From Phenylobacterium immobile (ATCC 35973) (GTDB lineage Bacteria > Pseudomonadota > Alphaproteobacteria > Caulobacterales > Caulobacteraceae), in assembly GCF_001375595.1 (NCBI RefSeq), contig NZ_CVJQ01000001.1, positions 682,001 through 746,000 on the forward strand: DNA of 64,000 nucleotides, given 5' to 3'. Positions 6,939-19,745 of this stretch are shown here, one piece after another (position 1 is the stretch's first letter; each line of letters opens with the position of its first letter). The notes below the pieces were generated by a model, which made no database searches, was not told the origin of the DNA, and saw only the letters and a list, made by a program, of their open reading frames with translations. The position numbers and the translations under genes were made by a program.

Positions 6939-8926
6939 TAGGGCGCGTCCTGCTCAGGTTCGGGATCCTCCCTGCGGCCGCCCACGAGATCGCCGACGGC
7001 GCCGGTGACGCCGTCGAACACGCCGCTCAGCACATCGCCGATGGAATCCGTCTCAGGCGCGGGCGGGGCGATGTCGCCGCCGGGGATGGCTTGCGTCTTC
7101 AAGCGCGGCAGGGCCTGGGCCATGAAGTCGCGCCAGATGCCGGCCGGCGCGGCGCCGCCGGCGACCCGGCGCATAGGGGTGTTGTCATCCTTGCCGACCC
7201 AGACGGCGGTGACGAAGCCGCCCGTATAGCCGACGAACCAGGCGTCGCGGTAATCGCTGGTGGTGCCTGTCTTGCCGGCGATGTCATAGCCCGGCACGCG
7301 GGCTCTGCCGCCGCTGCCGCTGGTGATCACCGCGCGCATCATCTGCACCATGTAGCCCAGGGCCGGCTGGCTGATGACGGAGGGGCGGGGGCTGCGGTCG
7401 ACGCTGTGGTCGTAGCGCACCTGGCCGTCGGCGGTGCGAATCCGCTCGATGGCGTAGCCCTTGGCCAGGAAGCCGCCGTTGGCGAAAGGCGCATAGGCCT
7501 GCGCCATTTCCAGCGGACTCACCTCCACCGCGCCCAGCGCCATGGAGGGGTCGATCTGGATCTTCGAGGTGATGCCTAGCCGATGGGCGGCCGCGGCGAC
7601 GTTCGCGGTGCCGACCTCGCTGGCCAGGCGCGCGGCCACGGTGTTGATCGATTGCGCCAGCGCCGTCTGCAGGTCGATCTGGCCCAGATACTGGCCGGTG
7701 TAGTTACGCGGCGTCCAGCCGTTGATCGTCACGGGCTCGTCGACAACGGGCGTGGATGGCGTGCGGCCGGCCTCCATGGCGGCGAGATAGACGAAGGGCT
7801 TGAAGGCCGAGCCCGCCTGGCGCCTGGCGCTCGTCGCCCGGTCGAACTGGCTTTGAATGTAGTTGGTTCCGCCGACGTAGGCGCGGATGCGGCCCTCGCC
7901 GTCGAGGGCGACCAGGGCGCCTTGCTGGACGCCTTGGTTGGCGGCGGCGGCGACGCCGCGTTGCACGGCCTGTTCGGCGGCGGTCTGTAGGGGCAGGTCG
8001 AGGGTGGTCTCGACCACCAGGTCCTCCTTGGGGTCGCCGACCAGGCTGTGGACCTGTTCGTCGACCCAGTCGGTGAAATATTGCGCTCGCTGATTGGCCA
8101 GGACGGGGTTGACCCGCACACGCTGGGCGAAGGCGGCGTCGCGCTCGGCCGGCGTGATGGCGTGGGTCTCGACCATCTCGTCCAGGACGATGGTGGCGCG
8201 GCGCGCAGCGCGGTCGGTGGCCGAGACCGGACTGTAGCGCGACGGGCCCTTCATCAGGGCCGCCAGCAGCGCGGCTTCGCCCAGTTGGAGTTCGGTGGCC
8301 GACTTGCCGAAGTAGCGCTGTGAGGCCGCCTCAATGCCATAGGCGCCGGCCCCGAAGTAAACCCGGTTCAAATAGAGCTCGAGGATCTGCTTCTTGGAGA
8401 ACTTGGCCTCCAGCCACACCGCCAGGATCAGCTCCTGGGCCTTGCGCCGATAGGTCTGGTTGGGCGTGAGAAAAAGATTGCGCGCCAGCTGTTGGCTGAT
8501 GGTCGAGCCGCCGCGCAGCGGGCCGCCCTTGTGCGTCAGGTTATAGAGTTGGCTGCGCGCGATGCCCCAAGGGTTGAAGCCGAAGTGCCAGTAGTACCAG
8601 CGGTCCTCGATGGCGATGAAGGCCTTGGGCACGTAGGGCGGCAGACGATCGAGATCGACGGGCGCTGCGTACTGGCTGCCGCGGACGGCCACCAAGGCGC
8701 CGGACCGGTCGAGGTAGGAAATCGAGGGCTGGCGCTGGACGTCATAGAGCTTTGACGTGTCCGGCAGATCGACGGCGAAGACCGCAAAGAAGGCCACGGT
8801 GAAGATGATGAACCAGACGCCCAGCACCATCCCCCAATAGAGAAAAGCCTGGGCGGCGGTGCGGCGGGGGCGAGGCCGCGGAGTCGGGGGCTGGTCGCCT
8901 TGGCCGGGCGGTTGCGCATTGGCCAT
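6935..8926 (-). CDS. Class A penicillin-binding protein (transglycosylase/transpeptidase)
   Basis: A 663-residue bifunctional peptidoglycan synthase. A Pro-rich cytoplasmic tail is followed by one membrane helix at about 28-52. The GT51 transglycosylase domain shows IEDRWYYWHFG (Glu107), [12 protein letters not shown] and RKAQELILAVWLE. The transpeptidase domain has SAFK (Ser373, Lys376), SIN and KTGTTSDYRDAWFVGYT. The C-terminal tail is acidic and Pro-rich. PBP1A-type by architecture. Its promoter must lie in the 330-base region shared with the divergent atp operon. Confidence 0.93.
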   Translation of the reverse strand: MANAQPPGQGDQPPTPRPRPRRTAAQAFLYWGMVLGVWFIIFTVAFFAVFAVDLPDTSKLYDVQRQPSISYLDRSGALVAVRGSQYAAPVDLDRLPPYVPKAFIAIEDRWYYWHFGFNPWGIARSQLYNLTHKGGPLRGGSTISQQLARNLFLTPNQTYRRKAQELILAVWLEAKFSKKQILELYLNRVYFGAGAYGIEAASQRYFGKSATELQLGEAALLAALMKGPSRYSPVSATDRAARRATIVLDEMVETHAITPAERDAAFAQRVRVNPVLANQRAQYFTDWVDEQVHSLVGDPKEDLVVETTLDLPLQTAAEQAVQRGVAAAANQGVQQGALVALDGEGRIRAYVGGTNYIQSQFDRATSARRQAGSAFKPFVYLAAMEAGRTPSTPVVDEPVTINGWTPRNYTGQYLGQIDLQTALAQSINTVAARLASEVGTANVAAAAHRLGITSKIQIDPSMALGAVEVSPLEMAQAYAPFANGGFLAKGYAIERIRTADGQVRYDHSVDRSPRPSVISQPALGYMVQMMRAVITSGSGGRARVPGYDIAGKTGTTSDYRDAWFVGYTGGFVTAVWVGKDDNTPMRRVAGGAAPAGIWRDFMAQALPRLKTQAIPGGDIAPPAPETDSIGDVLSGVFDGVTGAVGDLVGGRREDPEPEQDAPY

Positions 8927-9256
8927 GTGGTTGTCACGTCCTCGCGTGGTCAGTTCGTCGCCGCCCCGGCGGGCGGTCCATTAGCATGGAGCGGCACACT
9001 CGTCCGGCGCGGATTGACGGGCGATGAACGGCCGCGTGTTCGCCCTATGCGGCGAACGCAGTTCCGGCGGCGCCCGCGCGTCGGTTGCGGGGGGCGCGGG
9101 TGCATGCTACTAGGCGCGCGGCTTTAGAGCGGGGGCTTTTCAAGCACTTGCTCATCGCGTGCTTTTTTTAGCGCATTCAAGCCTTTAGGCGGGGTCTGGC
9201 CTCGCTTGCGACATTCCAGGCCCGCTGCACATGCGGCGCACACCGGACGGGACATA
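8927..9256. other. Intergenic region between the PBP gene and the atp operon
   Basis: About 330 bases with no credible gene. It must hold the divergent promoters of the PBP gene and atpH. A possible plus-strand promoter has TTGCGG near 9087 and GCTACT near 9108. The only clear structure is a hairpin with a T tract at 9142-9169, listed separately. Confidence 0.6.
9142..9169 (+). terminator. Terminator-like hairpin ahead of the atp operon
   Basis: AAGCAC and GTGCTT form a 6-base stem around an 11-base loop, followed directly by a run of T residues. It resembles a weak intrinsic terminator reading toward atpH. No coding gene precedes it on this strand, so it would end a short leader or act as an attenuator. 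Confidence 0.4.
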
Positions 9257-9811
9257 GTGGCGGACGACTCCAAGGTATCGAATGTGGGCGAACGTTACGC
9301 CCTGGCCCTGTTCGATCTCGCGAATGACGAGAACAAGGTCGCGGCGGTTGAGGCCGACCTCAAGTCTCTGAAAGCCGCTGTGGCTGAGAGTGCGGAACTG
9401 CGCACGCTGCTGCGCTCGCCGGCCTTTTCGGCCGCCGACAAGGCCAAGGGCCTGAACGCGATCGCCGCGGCGGCCAGGCTTGATTCCACCACGCAGAAGT
9501 TCCTGGGCCTGCTCGCCGCCAATGGCCGGGCCGCCGTTCTGCCGTCGATCATCACTTCCTTTGAAGCGCTCGCCGCCAAGGCGCGTGGCGCTGTCTCCGC
9601 CGAGGTCGTCACGGCGACGGCGCTGACCGCCGCCCAGGCCAAGGGCGTCGCCGCCGCCCTGCGGCAGGCGCTTGGCAAGGACCCCGAAATCGAAACGCGC
9701 GTCGATCCCTCCATCCTTGGCGGGATCAAGGTGCGTGTCGGCTCCCGACTGTTCGACTCTTCGCTCCGCTCGAAGCTCGACGCCCTGAAATTCGCCCTCA
9801 AGAGAGCGTAA
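9257..9811 (+). CDS. atpH: ATP synthase F1 subunit delta
   Basis: A 184-residue delta subunit (OSCP equivalent) linking F1 to the peripheral stalk. The start is probably GTG at 9257, preceded by GGACGGGA; this gives [22 protein letters not shown], the standard N-terminus. The C-terminal domain shows the conserved [28 protein letters not shown] signature. First gene of atpHAGDC, 6 bases before atpA. Confidence 0.95.
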   Translation: MADDSKVSNVGERYALALFDLANDENKVAAVEADLKSLKAAVAESAELRTLLRSPAFSAADKAKGLNAIAAAARLDSTTQKFLGLLAANGRAAVLPSIITSFEALAAKARGAVSAEVVTATALTAAQAKGVAAALRQALGKDPEIETRVDPSILGGIKVRVGSRLFDSSLRSKLDALKFALKRA

Positions 9812-11350
<1,539 letters not shown>

Positions 11351-11381
11351 GCCCAAAGCGCAAGCGGAGCATTAGAAGGCC

Positions 11382-13818
<2,437 letters not shown>

Positions 13819-13824
13819 GGGCTC

Positions 13825-14088
13825 ATGGCCGATAAGCTGCACTTCTCTCTCGTCTCACCGGAACGCGAGCTCTTCTCGGGGCTCGTGGACCAGGTGGACG
13901 CCCCCGGCTCTGAAGGCGACTTCGGCGTCCTGGCCCACCACGCGCCGTTCATGACGGCGCTGAAGGAAGGCCAGATCAAGGTCTACGACGCCGGCCGCGT
14001 CACCACGTTCGACATCCGCGGCGGCTTCGCCGACGTGACGCCGGACGGTCTGACGGTGCTTGCCGAGCACGCGGTCGAGGCGGCCTGA
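13825..14088 (+). CDS. atpC: ATP synthase F1 subunit epsilon, short form
   Basis: Only 87 residues, against about 130-140 in E. coli or Bacillus. The whole N-terminal beta-sandwich is present (LHFSLVSPERELFSG, GDFGVLAHHAPFMTAL, GGFADVTPDGLTVLAEHAVE) but the C-terminal helical hairpin that inhibits ATP hydrolysis is missing. This is usual for many alphaproteobacteria, where the zeta subunit takes over inhibition. Last gene of atpHAGDC. Confidence 0.93.
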   Translation: MADKLHFSLVSPERELFSGLVDQVDAPGSEGDFGVLAHHAPFMTALKEGQIKVYDAGRVTTFDIRGGFADVTPDGLTVLAEHAVEAA

Positions 14089-14247
14089 AGCCTGCGCGCT
14101 CAGGCCGCTCTTGCGTGACGGCTCGCCCTCACGTTTGATGCGCGCCGAGCGATCGGCGGCGGGAGGCCGAGGGCTTAAGTTCGGTCCGGCGTTTCGCCTG
14201 GCCGGTTGGTCAAGGCGCCCGTGCGCGGGCGCTGCAGGGGAATACCT

Positions 14248-14922
14248 ATGAAGACTTATCTGAGCCTGATCCTGGCTGCGGGGCTCGCCACCGCCGCCCA
14301 AGCCCAAACTCCGGACGCCGCGGCCCCGGCCGCGCCCGTCGAAGCCGCGCCGGCCCCGGCCGCTGCGCCGGAAGCTGCGCCGATGGCCCCGGCCGCGCCC
14401 GCCGCTGTCCCAGCCGAGCCCGCGCCTCCGCCGCCCGCCCTGCCGACCACCGGCGACGGCGCGACGGTCATCAGTTTCCTCGAAAAGGTCTGCGTGCCGG
14501 CCGTCCGCGGCGGCAAGCTCGAGCAGCTGGCGCCGGCCGCCGGCATGAAGAAGGACCGCAAGAGCGGCGGCTACGTCATGCCGCTGGGCGGCGACCGCGC
14601 CTACACCATCACGGTTCAGCCGATGAGCGCCGTGAACGCCTCGGTGTGCCAGGCCGAAGTCCATTATGCGGTGGGCGGCGACCAGGCGATCGTCTCGGGC
14701 CTGAACGTCTGGTCGTTCCTGCACGATCCGGAGCTGATCCTGCAGGCCAACTATGTGAACACCGACGCCGATGGCGTGAAGCGCACGCGCAAGTCGTGGG
14801 AGCACCTGGGTTCCAGCGACTCCACCGCGGTCAACTTCACGGTCTGGAAGAAGCCGGACGACACCCCGCTGAACGCGAAGTACGACACCGGCATGCTGTT
14901 CTACCAAGAACGCAAGTTCTGA
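14248..14922 (+). CDS. Periplasmic Ala/Pro-rich protein of unknown function
   Basis: A 224-residue exported protein. Residues 1-20 are a signal peptide (LAAGLATAAQAQ). Residues 21-65 are a low-complexity Ala-Pro-Glu linker, probably spanning peptidoglycan. The folded C-terminal part begins DGATVISFLEKVCVPAVRGG and contains two Cys residues that could pair. I do not recognise a named enzymatic domain. It lies 160 bases after atpC with its own leader, so it is probably a separate transcript. Confidence 0.75.
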   Translation: MKTYLSLILAAGLATAAQAQTPDAAAPAAPVEAAPAPAAAPEAAPMAPAAPAAVPAEPAPPPPALPTTGDGATVISFLEKVCVPAVRGGKLEQLAPAAGMKKDRKSGGYVMPLGGDRAYTITVQPMSAVNASVCQAEVHYAVGGDQAIVSGLNVWSFLHDPELILQANYVNTDADGVKRTRKSWEHLGSSDSTAVNFTVWKKPDDTPLNAKYDTGMLFYQERKF

Positions 14923-14929
14923 CGACCTA

Positions 14930-14961
14930 GCGGGACGCGGACGATCTCGTCGGCGTCCCGC
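14930..14961. terminator. Stem-loop after the Ala/Pro-rich protein gene
   Basis: GCGGGACGC and GCGTCCCGC form a perfect 9-base stem, with further pairing (GACGA/TCGTC) inside, between two convergent genes. It lacks a T tract, so it is either a weak bidirectional terminator or an RNA-stabilising hairpin. Confidence 0.45.
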
Positions 14962-14994
14962 ACCGTCCCGGGGCTAAACCGCTCAGCGCCGAGG

Positions 14995-15756
14995 CTAGGC
15001 GGCGGCGCGGGCCTCTAGCGCCAGCCATTCCAGCACCTGCGCGGCCACGGCGTCTGAACCTGGGCCATCCATAAGCCAATGGCTCATGCCCGGCGCCGTC
15101 TCGAAGGCTGCGCCAATGCGGGCCGCTGTCTGCCGCACAGTCGAGGCAGGATGGACCATGTCGCGTTCGCCGGCGATCGCCAGGGCGCGCACGCCCAGGG
15201 GGCCCGGACCGACGCTGGTGGTCATGAAGGGGTCCATCCACCAGCTCAGCGTCTGGCGCATGGCCATCGCGCTCTCGGGGCGCAGGCGCGACAGGATGCG
15301 TTGGCGTTCCTCGTCGGCGAGGCGGTCCAGGGCGTAGGTTGTCATGACTGTCCGGTCTGGCTCGACCGCGCTGGTCCCAAAGGGGTCCATCATCTGGATG
15401 GCGACGGCGCTGGCCGCCTCCTCAAGGCTGGAGCCGGCGACGCCCCAGGGCGCGCTGGGGGCCAGGAGGACGAGGGCCTCAAGCTTCACGCGCCGCGCGG
15501 CCATCTGGGCGACGAGCCCGCCCATGGAATGACCGAGCAGGACGGGCGGACGATCCAGGGTCGCGCACAGGTCGGCCAGGTCCTTGGCGTATTCGGCCAT
15601 GGAGACGCCGGCGGTGGCGCTTGGTGCGGCGTCGACGCCGTGTCCGCGCAGATCCTGAGCAATCACCTGCCAGCCGGAGGCCTCGAAGGCCTTGCGAAAG
15701 CCGTCGAAGGCCCAGCCGCCGCAGAAGGCGCCGTGCGTCATGACGATGGTTTTCAT
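14995..15756 (-). CDS. Alpha/beta fold hydrolase
   Basis: A 253-residue hydrolase. It opens KTIVMTHGAFCGGWAFDGFR (oxyanion HG motif). The nucleophile elbow is LLGHSMGGLVAQ, the acid lies in AIAGERDMVHP and the His in APGMSHWLMDGPG, giving a complete Ser-Asp-His triad. Esterase or lipase-like activity is probable but the substrate is unknown. ATG at 15756 is chosen over an adjacent TTG. Monocistronic by context. Confidence 0.85.
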   Translation of the reverse strand: MKTIVMTHGAFCGGWAFDGFRKAFEASGWQVIAQDLRGHGVDAAPSATAGVSMAEYAKDLADLCATLDRPPVLLGHSMGGLVAQMAARRVKLEALVLLAPSAPWGVAGSSLEEAASAVAIQMMDPFGTSAVEPDRTVMTTYALDRLADEERQRILSRLRPESAMAMRQTLSWWMDPFMTTSVGPGPLGVRALAIAGERDMVHPASTVRQTAARIGAAFETAPGMSHWLMDGPGSDAVAAQVLEWLALEARAAA

Positions 15757-15806
15757 CAATCCCCCGCGCCCGGCGCAAACAGATGGCGCGAGCGTCAGGA
15801 AGGGTT

Positions 15807-16325
15807 CTAGCGCGCGGTGGGTCCGCCCGCCAGATCGCGCAACGAAGTGAGCGCAAAGGCCGCGAAGCTTGCGGCCGCAGTTTCATAGGATTGGCGTTTG
15901 AACGGCACGATCAGATTTGGGGCCTCGGCGAGATCGGCCCAACGCCAGGCGTCGAACTCAGGTTCACCATGGGCGAGGAGGTCGAACTCCGCGTCCTCGC
16001 CGTCGAAGCGGAAGGCGAACCACACCTGCTTTTGCCCGCGCCAGCCGCGGAAGGCTTTCGGCCCGCCGTGGTTCTCGGGGAAATCATAGGCGATCCAGCC
16101 GTCGGTGCGCCCAAGCAGGCTGACGCTGATCGCCCCGGTTTCTTCCGCCAGTTCGCGGCGCGCAGCGGTCTCCAGGTCTTCACCGTCGTCGACTCCGCCT
16201 TGCGGAAACTGCCAGTTGAACGGGCCAGGCGTGTTGGCGCGCTGGCCCAACCAGACGCGGCCGTCGCGGTGAAACAGGACGACGCCGACATTGGGTCGGT
16301 ACTGATCGAGGCTCTCGTCGCTCAT
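15807..16325 (-). CDS. rppH: RNA pyrophosphohydrolase
   Basis: A 172-residue Nudix enzyme that removes pyrophosphate from 5'-triphosphorylated mRNA, triggering decay. The Nudix box GGVDDGEDLETAARRELAEETGA is complete (GX5EX7REUXEEXGU). YRPNVGVVLFHRDGRVWLGQR and WQFPQGG are RppH family markers. ATG at 16325 follows AGGGGAG. Last gene of the obg-to-rppH run. Confidence 0.93.
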   Translation of the reverse strand: MSDESLDQYRPNVGVVLFHRDGRVWLGQRANTPGPFNWQFPQGGVDDGEDLETAARRELAEETGAISVSLLGRTDGWIAYDFPENHGGPKAFRGWRGQKQVWFAFRFDGEDAEFDLLAHGEPEFDAWRWADLAEAPNLIVPFKRQSYETAAASFAAFALTSLRDLAGGPTAR

Positions 16326-16396
16326 CACGCTCCCCTGGCCGTCATGGCGCTCCTGACAACTTAACGTGAGCGGCCACGACGGTTTGTCGAAGAATG

Positions 16397-16418
16397 ACAG
16401 AGCTTCCGCAAGCTCTGT
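16397..16418 (-). terminator. Stem-loop downstream of ctpA
   Basis: ACAGAGCTT-gcgg-AAGCTCTGT forms a perfect 9-base stem about 6 bases past the ctpA stop on the minus strand, followed by CATTCTTCG. It is terminator-like with a poor T tract and may only partly separate ctpA from rppH. Confidence 0.5.
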
Positions 16419-16423
16419 TCGCT

Positions 16424-17815
16424 CTACTTGACGGCGGGCGTCGCCGGCTTGACCTCGGCCACCTTGGACTTCGATAGCAGTTCGGCGAGGCGCGCGGTCG
16501 GCTTTGGCAGCTTCGGCGTCGCCGCGACTGTGCCGAAGCGCAGCACGTCTTCGGCGCGCGCGATCTGGAAATCCTTCTTGGCGTCAAAGGCTTCCGGCGG
16601 CGCCTCCGCCGGCTCATGGGCGCCGATGCGCTTCTTGCCTTCATCGGCGTTCAGCGCATTGCGGAAAGAGGCTTCCGAGAACTGATAGCTCCGGTTGGCG
16701 ATGGTCTGGGCCTCGTCACGGGTGGCGGCGACCTCCAGGTCGGGGTCGATCCCCGTGCGCTGGATCGAGCGGCCCGACGGGGTGTAGTAGCGCGCCGTGG
16801 TCAGCTTCAGGGCGCCGTCCATGCCGCCGCGCAGCGGGATCACGGTCTGCACCGAGCCCTTGCCGAAGCTGGTCAGACCCACGACCTCGGCGCGCTTGCG
16901 GTCCTGCAGGGCGCCGGCGACGATCTCGGCGGCCGAGGCCGTGCCCGAATTGATCACCACCACAACGGGCAGGCCATTGGTCATGTCGCCCGCGCGGGCG
17001 TTATAGCGCTCAATGTCGCGCGGATCGCGCCCGCGTTGGGAGACGATCTCGCCGCCTTCGAGGAACAGGTCGGAGACGCCCACCGCCTGATCGAGCAGGC
17101 CGCCGGGGTTGTTCCGCAGGTCGAGCACAAGGCCCTTCATCTTCGGATTCTTGGCGCGCAGCTCGACGAAGGCGGCCTGGGCTTCATCCGTGGTCTTTTC
17201 GTTGAAGCTGGCGATCCGCAGGACGCCAAACTCGCCGTCCATCCGCGCGGTCGCGGACTTGGGCTTGATGACCTCGCGGACGATCTTGACGTCGAAGGGA
17301 TCGGACTTCTCGCGGGCGATGGTCAGGGTGACCGCTTCGCCGGGCTTGCCCCGCATCTGCTTGACGGCGTCGTTCACAGAGAGGCCCAGCACGCTCTCAT
17401 TGTTCACGGCGGTGATGTAGTCGCCGGCCTTGACGCCGGCATTCGCGGCAGGCGTGCCGTCCATCGGCGAGATGACTTTGACCACGCCGTCCTCACTGGT
17501 GATCTCTATGCCCAGACCGCCATATTCGCCGCGGGTCTGGTCGCGCATCTCGTCGAAGTTCTCGGCGTCCAGATAGCCCGAATGCGGGTCGAGCGACGTC
17601 AGCATCCCGTCGATCGCCGACTGGATCAGCTTTGTGTCGTCGACGTCGGAGACGTATTGCCGCTCGACAGTGTCCAGCACGTCACCGAACAGGCCGAGCA
17701 TCTTGTAGGTTTTGGCGCGCGGCTGCGCCGCGGCGACCGCTTGCTGACTCACATAGGCCATGCTGCCTGCGCCCAGGATGAAGGCCGATGCGCCGATCAG
17801 GAGATACTTCTTCAT
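16424..17815 (-). CDS. ctpA: S41 family C-terminal processing peptidase
   Basis: A 463-residue periplasmic serine protease with an N-terminal signal/anchor (residues 3-22). A PDZ domain covers about 95-170 (GGLGIEITSEDGVVKVISPM). The catalytic dyad is Ser294 in NSGTASAAEI and Lys319 in TSFGKGSVQ, with Gln323. CtpA enzymes trim periplasmic proteins and affect cell-wall hydrolase turnover. It follows the EnvC-like gene in the same orientation, a conserved alphaproteobacterial order. Confidence 0.95.
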   Translation of the reverse strand: MKKYLLIGASAFILGAGSMAYVSQQAVAAAQPRAKTYKMLGLFGDVLDTVERQYVSDVDDTKLIQSAIDGMLTSLDPHSGYLDAENFDEMRDQTRGEYGGLGIEITSEDGVVKVISPMDGTPAANAGVKAGDYITAVNNESVLGLSVNDAVKQMRGKPGEAVTLTIAREKSDPFDVKIVREVIKPKSATARMDGEFGVLRIASFNEKTTDEAQAAFVELRAKNPKMKGLVLDLRNNPGGLLDQAVGVSDLFLEGGEIVSQRGRDPRDIERYNARAGDMTNGLPVVVVINSGTASAAEIVAGALQDRKRAEVVGLTSFGKGSVQTVIPLRGGMDGALKLTTARYYTPSGRSIQRTGIDPDLEVAATRDEAQTIANRSYQFSEASFRNALNADEGKKRIGAHEPAEAPPEAFDAKKDFQIARAEDVLRFGTVAATPKLPKPTARLAELLSKSKVAEVKPATPAVK

Positions 17816-17933
17816 AGCCTGTCACAGGCTCCCTATGCGGCGCCGCCGCCAATGATCCGAACCGCGAACAAGGGCGGATCGACTTTACAGTTCAGCTGAA
17901 CACAAGGCGAAGCTTTCATGCTCAAGCTTGTGA

Positions 17934-18776
17934 TCATCCCGACCGATTCTCCAACCAAGTTTCCGGATTTACCGGCGCACCCTGATCTCTAACCTCTAGA
18001 TAGAGTTCAGAAAGCGATTGTCGACTATCCGGCATCACACCAACGGCTTGTCCCGCCGCGACGGATTGTCCGGCTTCAACCGACGAACGCTCTAGTCCAG
18101 CAAGCACCAGATGGTAGCCGCCTGCGAGTCTTAAAATGACCACCACGCCCCATCCTTGGACGGGGCCCACATATTGAACAACGCCTGCTCCTGAACTGAC
18201 GACCTGCGCTACGCCCGTGGTCGAAAGCGTCAAACCATTTGACTTCCCGCCGCCGCTCAACGTGTCGCCGTAGCGCCGGGATACTGTTCCTCTTACTGGC
18301 CAAAACAGGCTTTCCGGGGGCCGGCTGGGGGCGGACTGTGGCGAAGGCGGCGCGCCCGACGCGGCCTGGGGCGCCGTTTCGGCGCGTAGGCTGTCGGTTG
18401 TGAAGAGCGCCTCGCTCTCCACGGCGGCAAGGCGGCGCTGGCGCATCATCTCGCCGGCCTCGCGGGCGTAGACCTGCGCCTGCCGACGAAGCTCCGGTGT
18501 CATGGCCCGCACCAGGATGGCCGCGCGCACGGCGTCGCGGGCGTCTTCGGGGCGAACCAGCAGCGGCGGCGGCGGGTCGCGGCGGATCTGTTCGAGCACC
18601 GACAGCAGCCGCGCCATGCGGCTCATGTTCAGCGCCTGCTCACGCGAGAGTTCCACCTGTTCCACATTGAGGCGTTCAAGCCGCTCGCTGACCACAGCGT
18701 AGGCCGCTCCCGCCAGCAGGGTGGCGGCCAGGGTCGTCGCGACGACAATCGGGAGGATCAGGCGGTGCGTCGGCAT
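17934..18776 (-). CDS. EnvC/LdpF-like LytM-domain protein, catalytically degenerate
   Basis: A 280-residue exported protein: signal/anchor at 5-28, a Glu/Arg/Gln-rich coiled coil to about 130, an Ala/Pro/Ser linker, and a C-terminal LytM (M23-like) domain (FWPVRGTVSRRYGD to EVRDQGAPVNPETWL). Zinc ligands are absent: KSNGLTLST replaces the HxxxD strand, YHLVLAG the HxH strand, ELYLEVR the HLHFEVR His. Like E. coli EnvC it probably activates amidases rather than cutting peptidoglycan. Overlaps the rlmH stop by 1 base. Confidence 0.82.
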   Translation of the reverse strand: MPTHRLILPIVVATTLAATLLAGAAYAVVSERLERLNVEQVELSREQALNMSRMARLLSVLEQIRRDPPPPLLVRPEDARDAVRAAILVRAMTPELRRQAQVYAREAGEMMRQRRLAAVESEALFTTDSLRAETAPQAASGAPPSPQSAPSRPPESLFWPVRGTVSRRYGDTLSGGGKSNGLTLSTTGVAQVVSSGAGVVQYVGPVQGWGVVVILRLAGGYHLVLAGLERSSVEAGQSVAAGQAVGVMPDSRQSLSELYLEVRDQGAPVNPETWLENRSG

Positions 18777-19240
18777 CAGTCGCGATGATAGGGCGATCCG
18801 CCCAATATGGAGACCGCGCGATAGACCTGTTCGGCCAGCATCGCGCGGGCCAGGGCATGGGGCCAGGTCTGGGGTCCGAAGGCAAGTTGACCTTGGGCGG
18901 CGGCGAGGAGATCTGGGTCGAGGCCGTCGGCGCCGCCGATCACCAGGGCTAGGCGGCGCACGCCCTGGTCGCGCAACGCAGCGAGTTCGGCGGCGAACGC
19001 CCGCGAGGCGCGGGGCTTGCCGTGCTCGTCGCAGGCGATCACGTGGCTGTCGGCCAGGTGCGGGGTCAACATCTGGGCCTCGGCGGCTTTGCCCGGCTTA
19101 CGGCTCTCCACCTCGATCACTTCGACCGGACCCAGCGCCAGGGCGCGACCAGAAGCGCTCGCCCGCTCGGCGTAGAGCTTGACGAGATCGGTTTCAGGGC
19201 CCCGCGGCAGGCGTCCGACCGCGATAATGGCGATCTTCAC
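18776..19240 (-). CDS. rlmH: 23S rRNA (pseudouridine1915-N3)-methyltransferase
   Basis: A 154-residue SPOUT methyltransferase. The SAM-binding knot is seen in RRLALVIGGADGLDP and the C-terminal RAMLAEQVYRAVSILGGSPYHRD is the RlmH signature. GTG start at 19240. It lies 12 bases after rsfS. Confidence 0.95.
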   Translation of the reverse strand: MKIAIIAVGRLPRGPETDLVKLYAERASASGRALALGPVEVIEVESRKPGKAAEAQMLTPHLADSHVIACDEHGKPRASRAFAAELAALRDQGVRRLALVIGGADGLDPDLLAAAQGQLAFGPQTWPHALARAMLAEQVYRAVSILGGSPYHRD

Positions 19241-19252
19241 GCCGGGTCGGGA

Positions 19253-19711
19253 TCAGCTGCGGAGAGTCGGGCTGACGTCCGTGCGGTGGCCGGGGCTATC
19301 GACGGACCAGATCTTCTCGATGTTATAGAACGAGCGAACTTCCGGTCGGAACAGGTGGATGACCACGTCGCCGGTGTCGATCAACACCCAGTCGCAGTGC
19401 GGCATGCCCTCGACACGTGCGCGGCCGTAGCCGTTCTCTTTCAAGGCGCGCAGCAAATGATCGGCGATCGCGCCGACATGGCGATGCGAGCGGCCAGAGG
19501 CCACGATCAGCGCGTCTGCAACGGCGCTCTTGCCCTTCAGGTCGATGAAAACAACGTCCTGGGCCTGGTCGTCTTCCAGGCGGCCGAGGATCAGGTCTTC
19601 CAGGGGGCCCATGTCACCGCGGTGCTGCGGCGTAGTCGCCTGGGTATCGAAGGATGACCGGACGGATTCAGCCTGGTCGTCTTGCGCGCTCGGCGCAGGG
19701 TCGGGGTTCAG
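19253..19711 (-). CDS. rsfS: Ribosomal silencing factor RsfS
   Basis: RsfS binds L14 and blocks 30S-50S joining. The conserved core is AQDVVFIDLKGKSAVADALIVASGRSHRHV, DWVLIDTGDVVIHLFRPEVRSFYNIEKIW. The first ATG (19612) has no Shine-Dalgarno and lies 134 bases after nadD. A CTG at 19711, in frame with no stop between, has a strong AAGGAG seven bases upstream and lies 35 bases after nadD. I therefore extend the gene to 19711 (152 residues); the core protein is certain, the CTG start is inferred. Confidence 0.85.
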   Translation of the reverse strand: MNPDPAPSAQDDQAESVRSSFDTQATTPQHRGDMGPLEDLILGRLEDDQAQDVVFIDLKGKSAVADALIVASGRSHRHVGAIADHLLRALKENGYGRARVEGMPHCDWVLIDTGDVVIHLFRPEVRSFYNIEKIWSVDSPGHRTDVSPTLRS

Positions 19712-19745
19712 CGGGATACTCCTTTTTGCCTCCCTAGACCTTATC

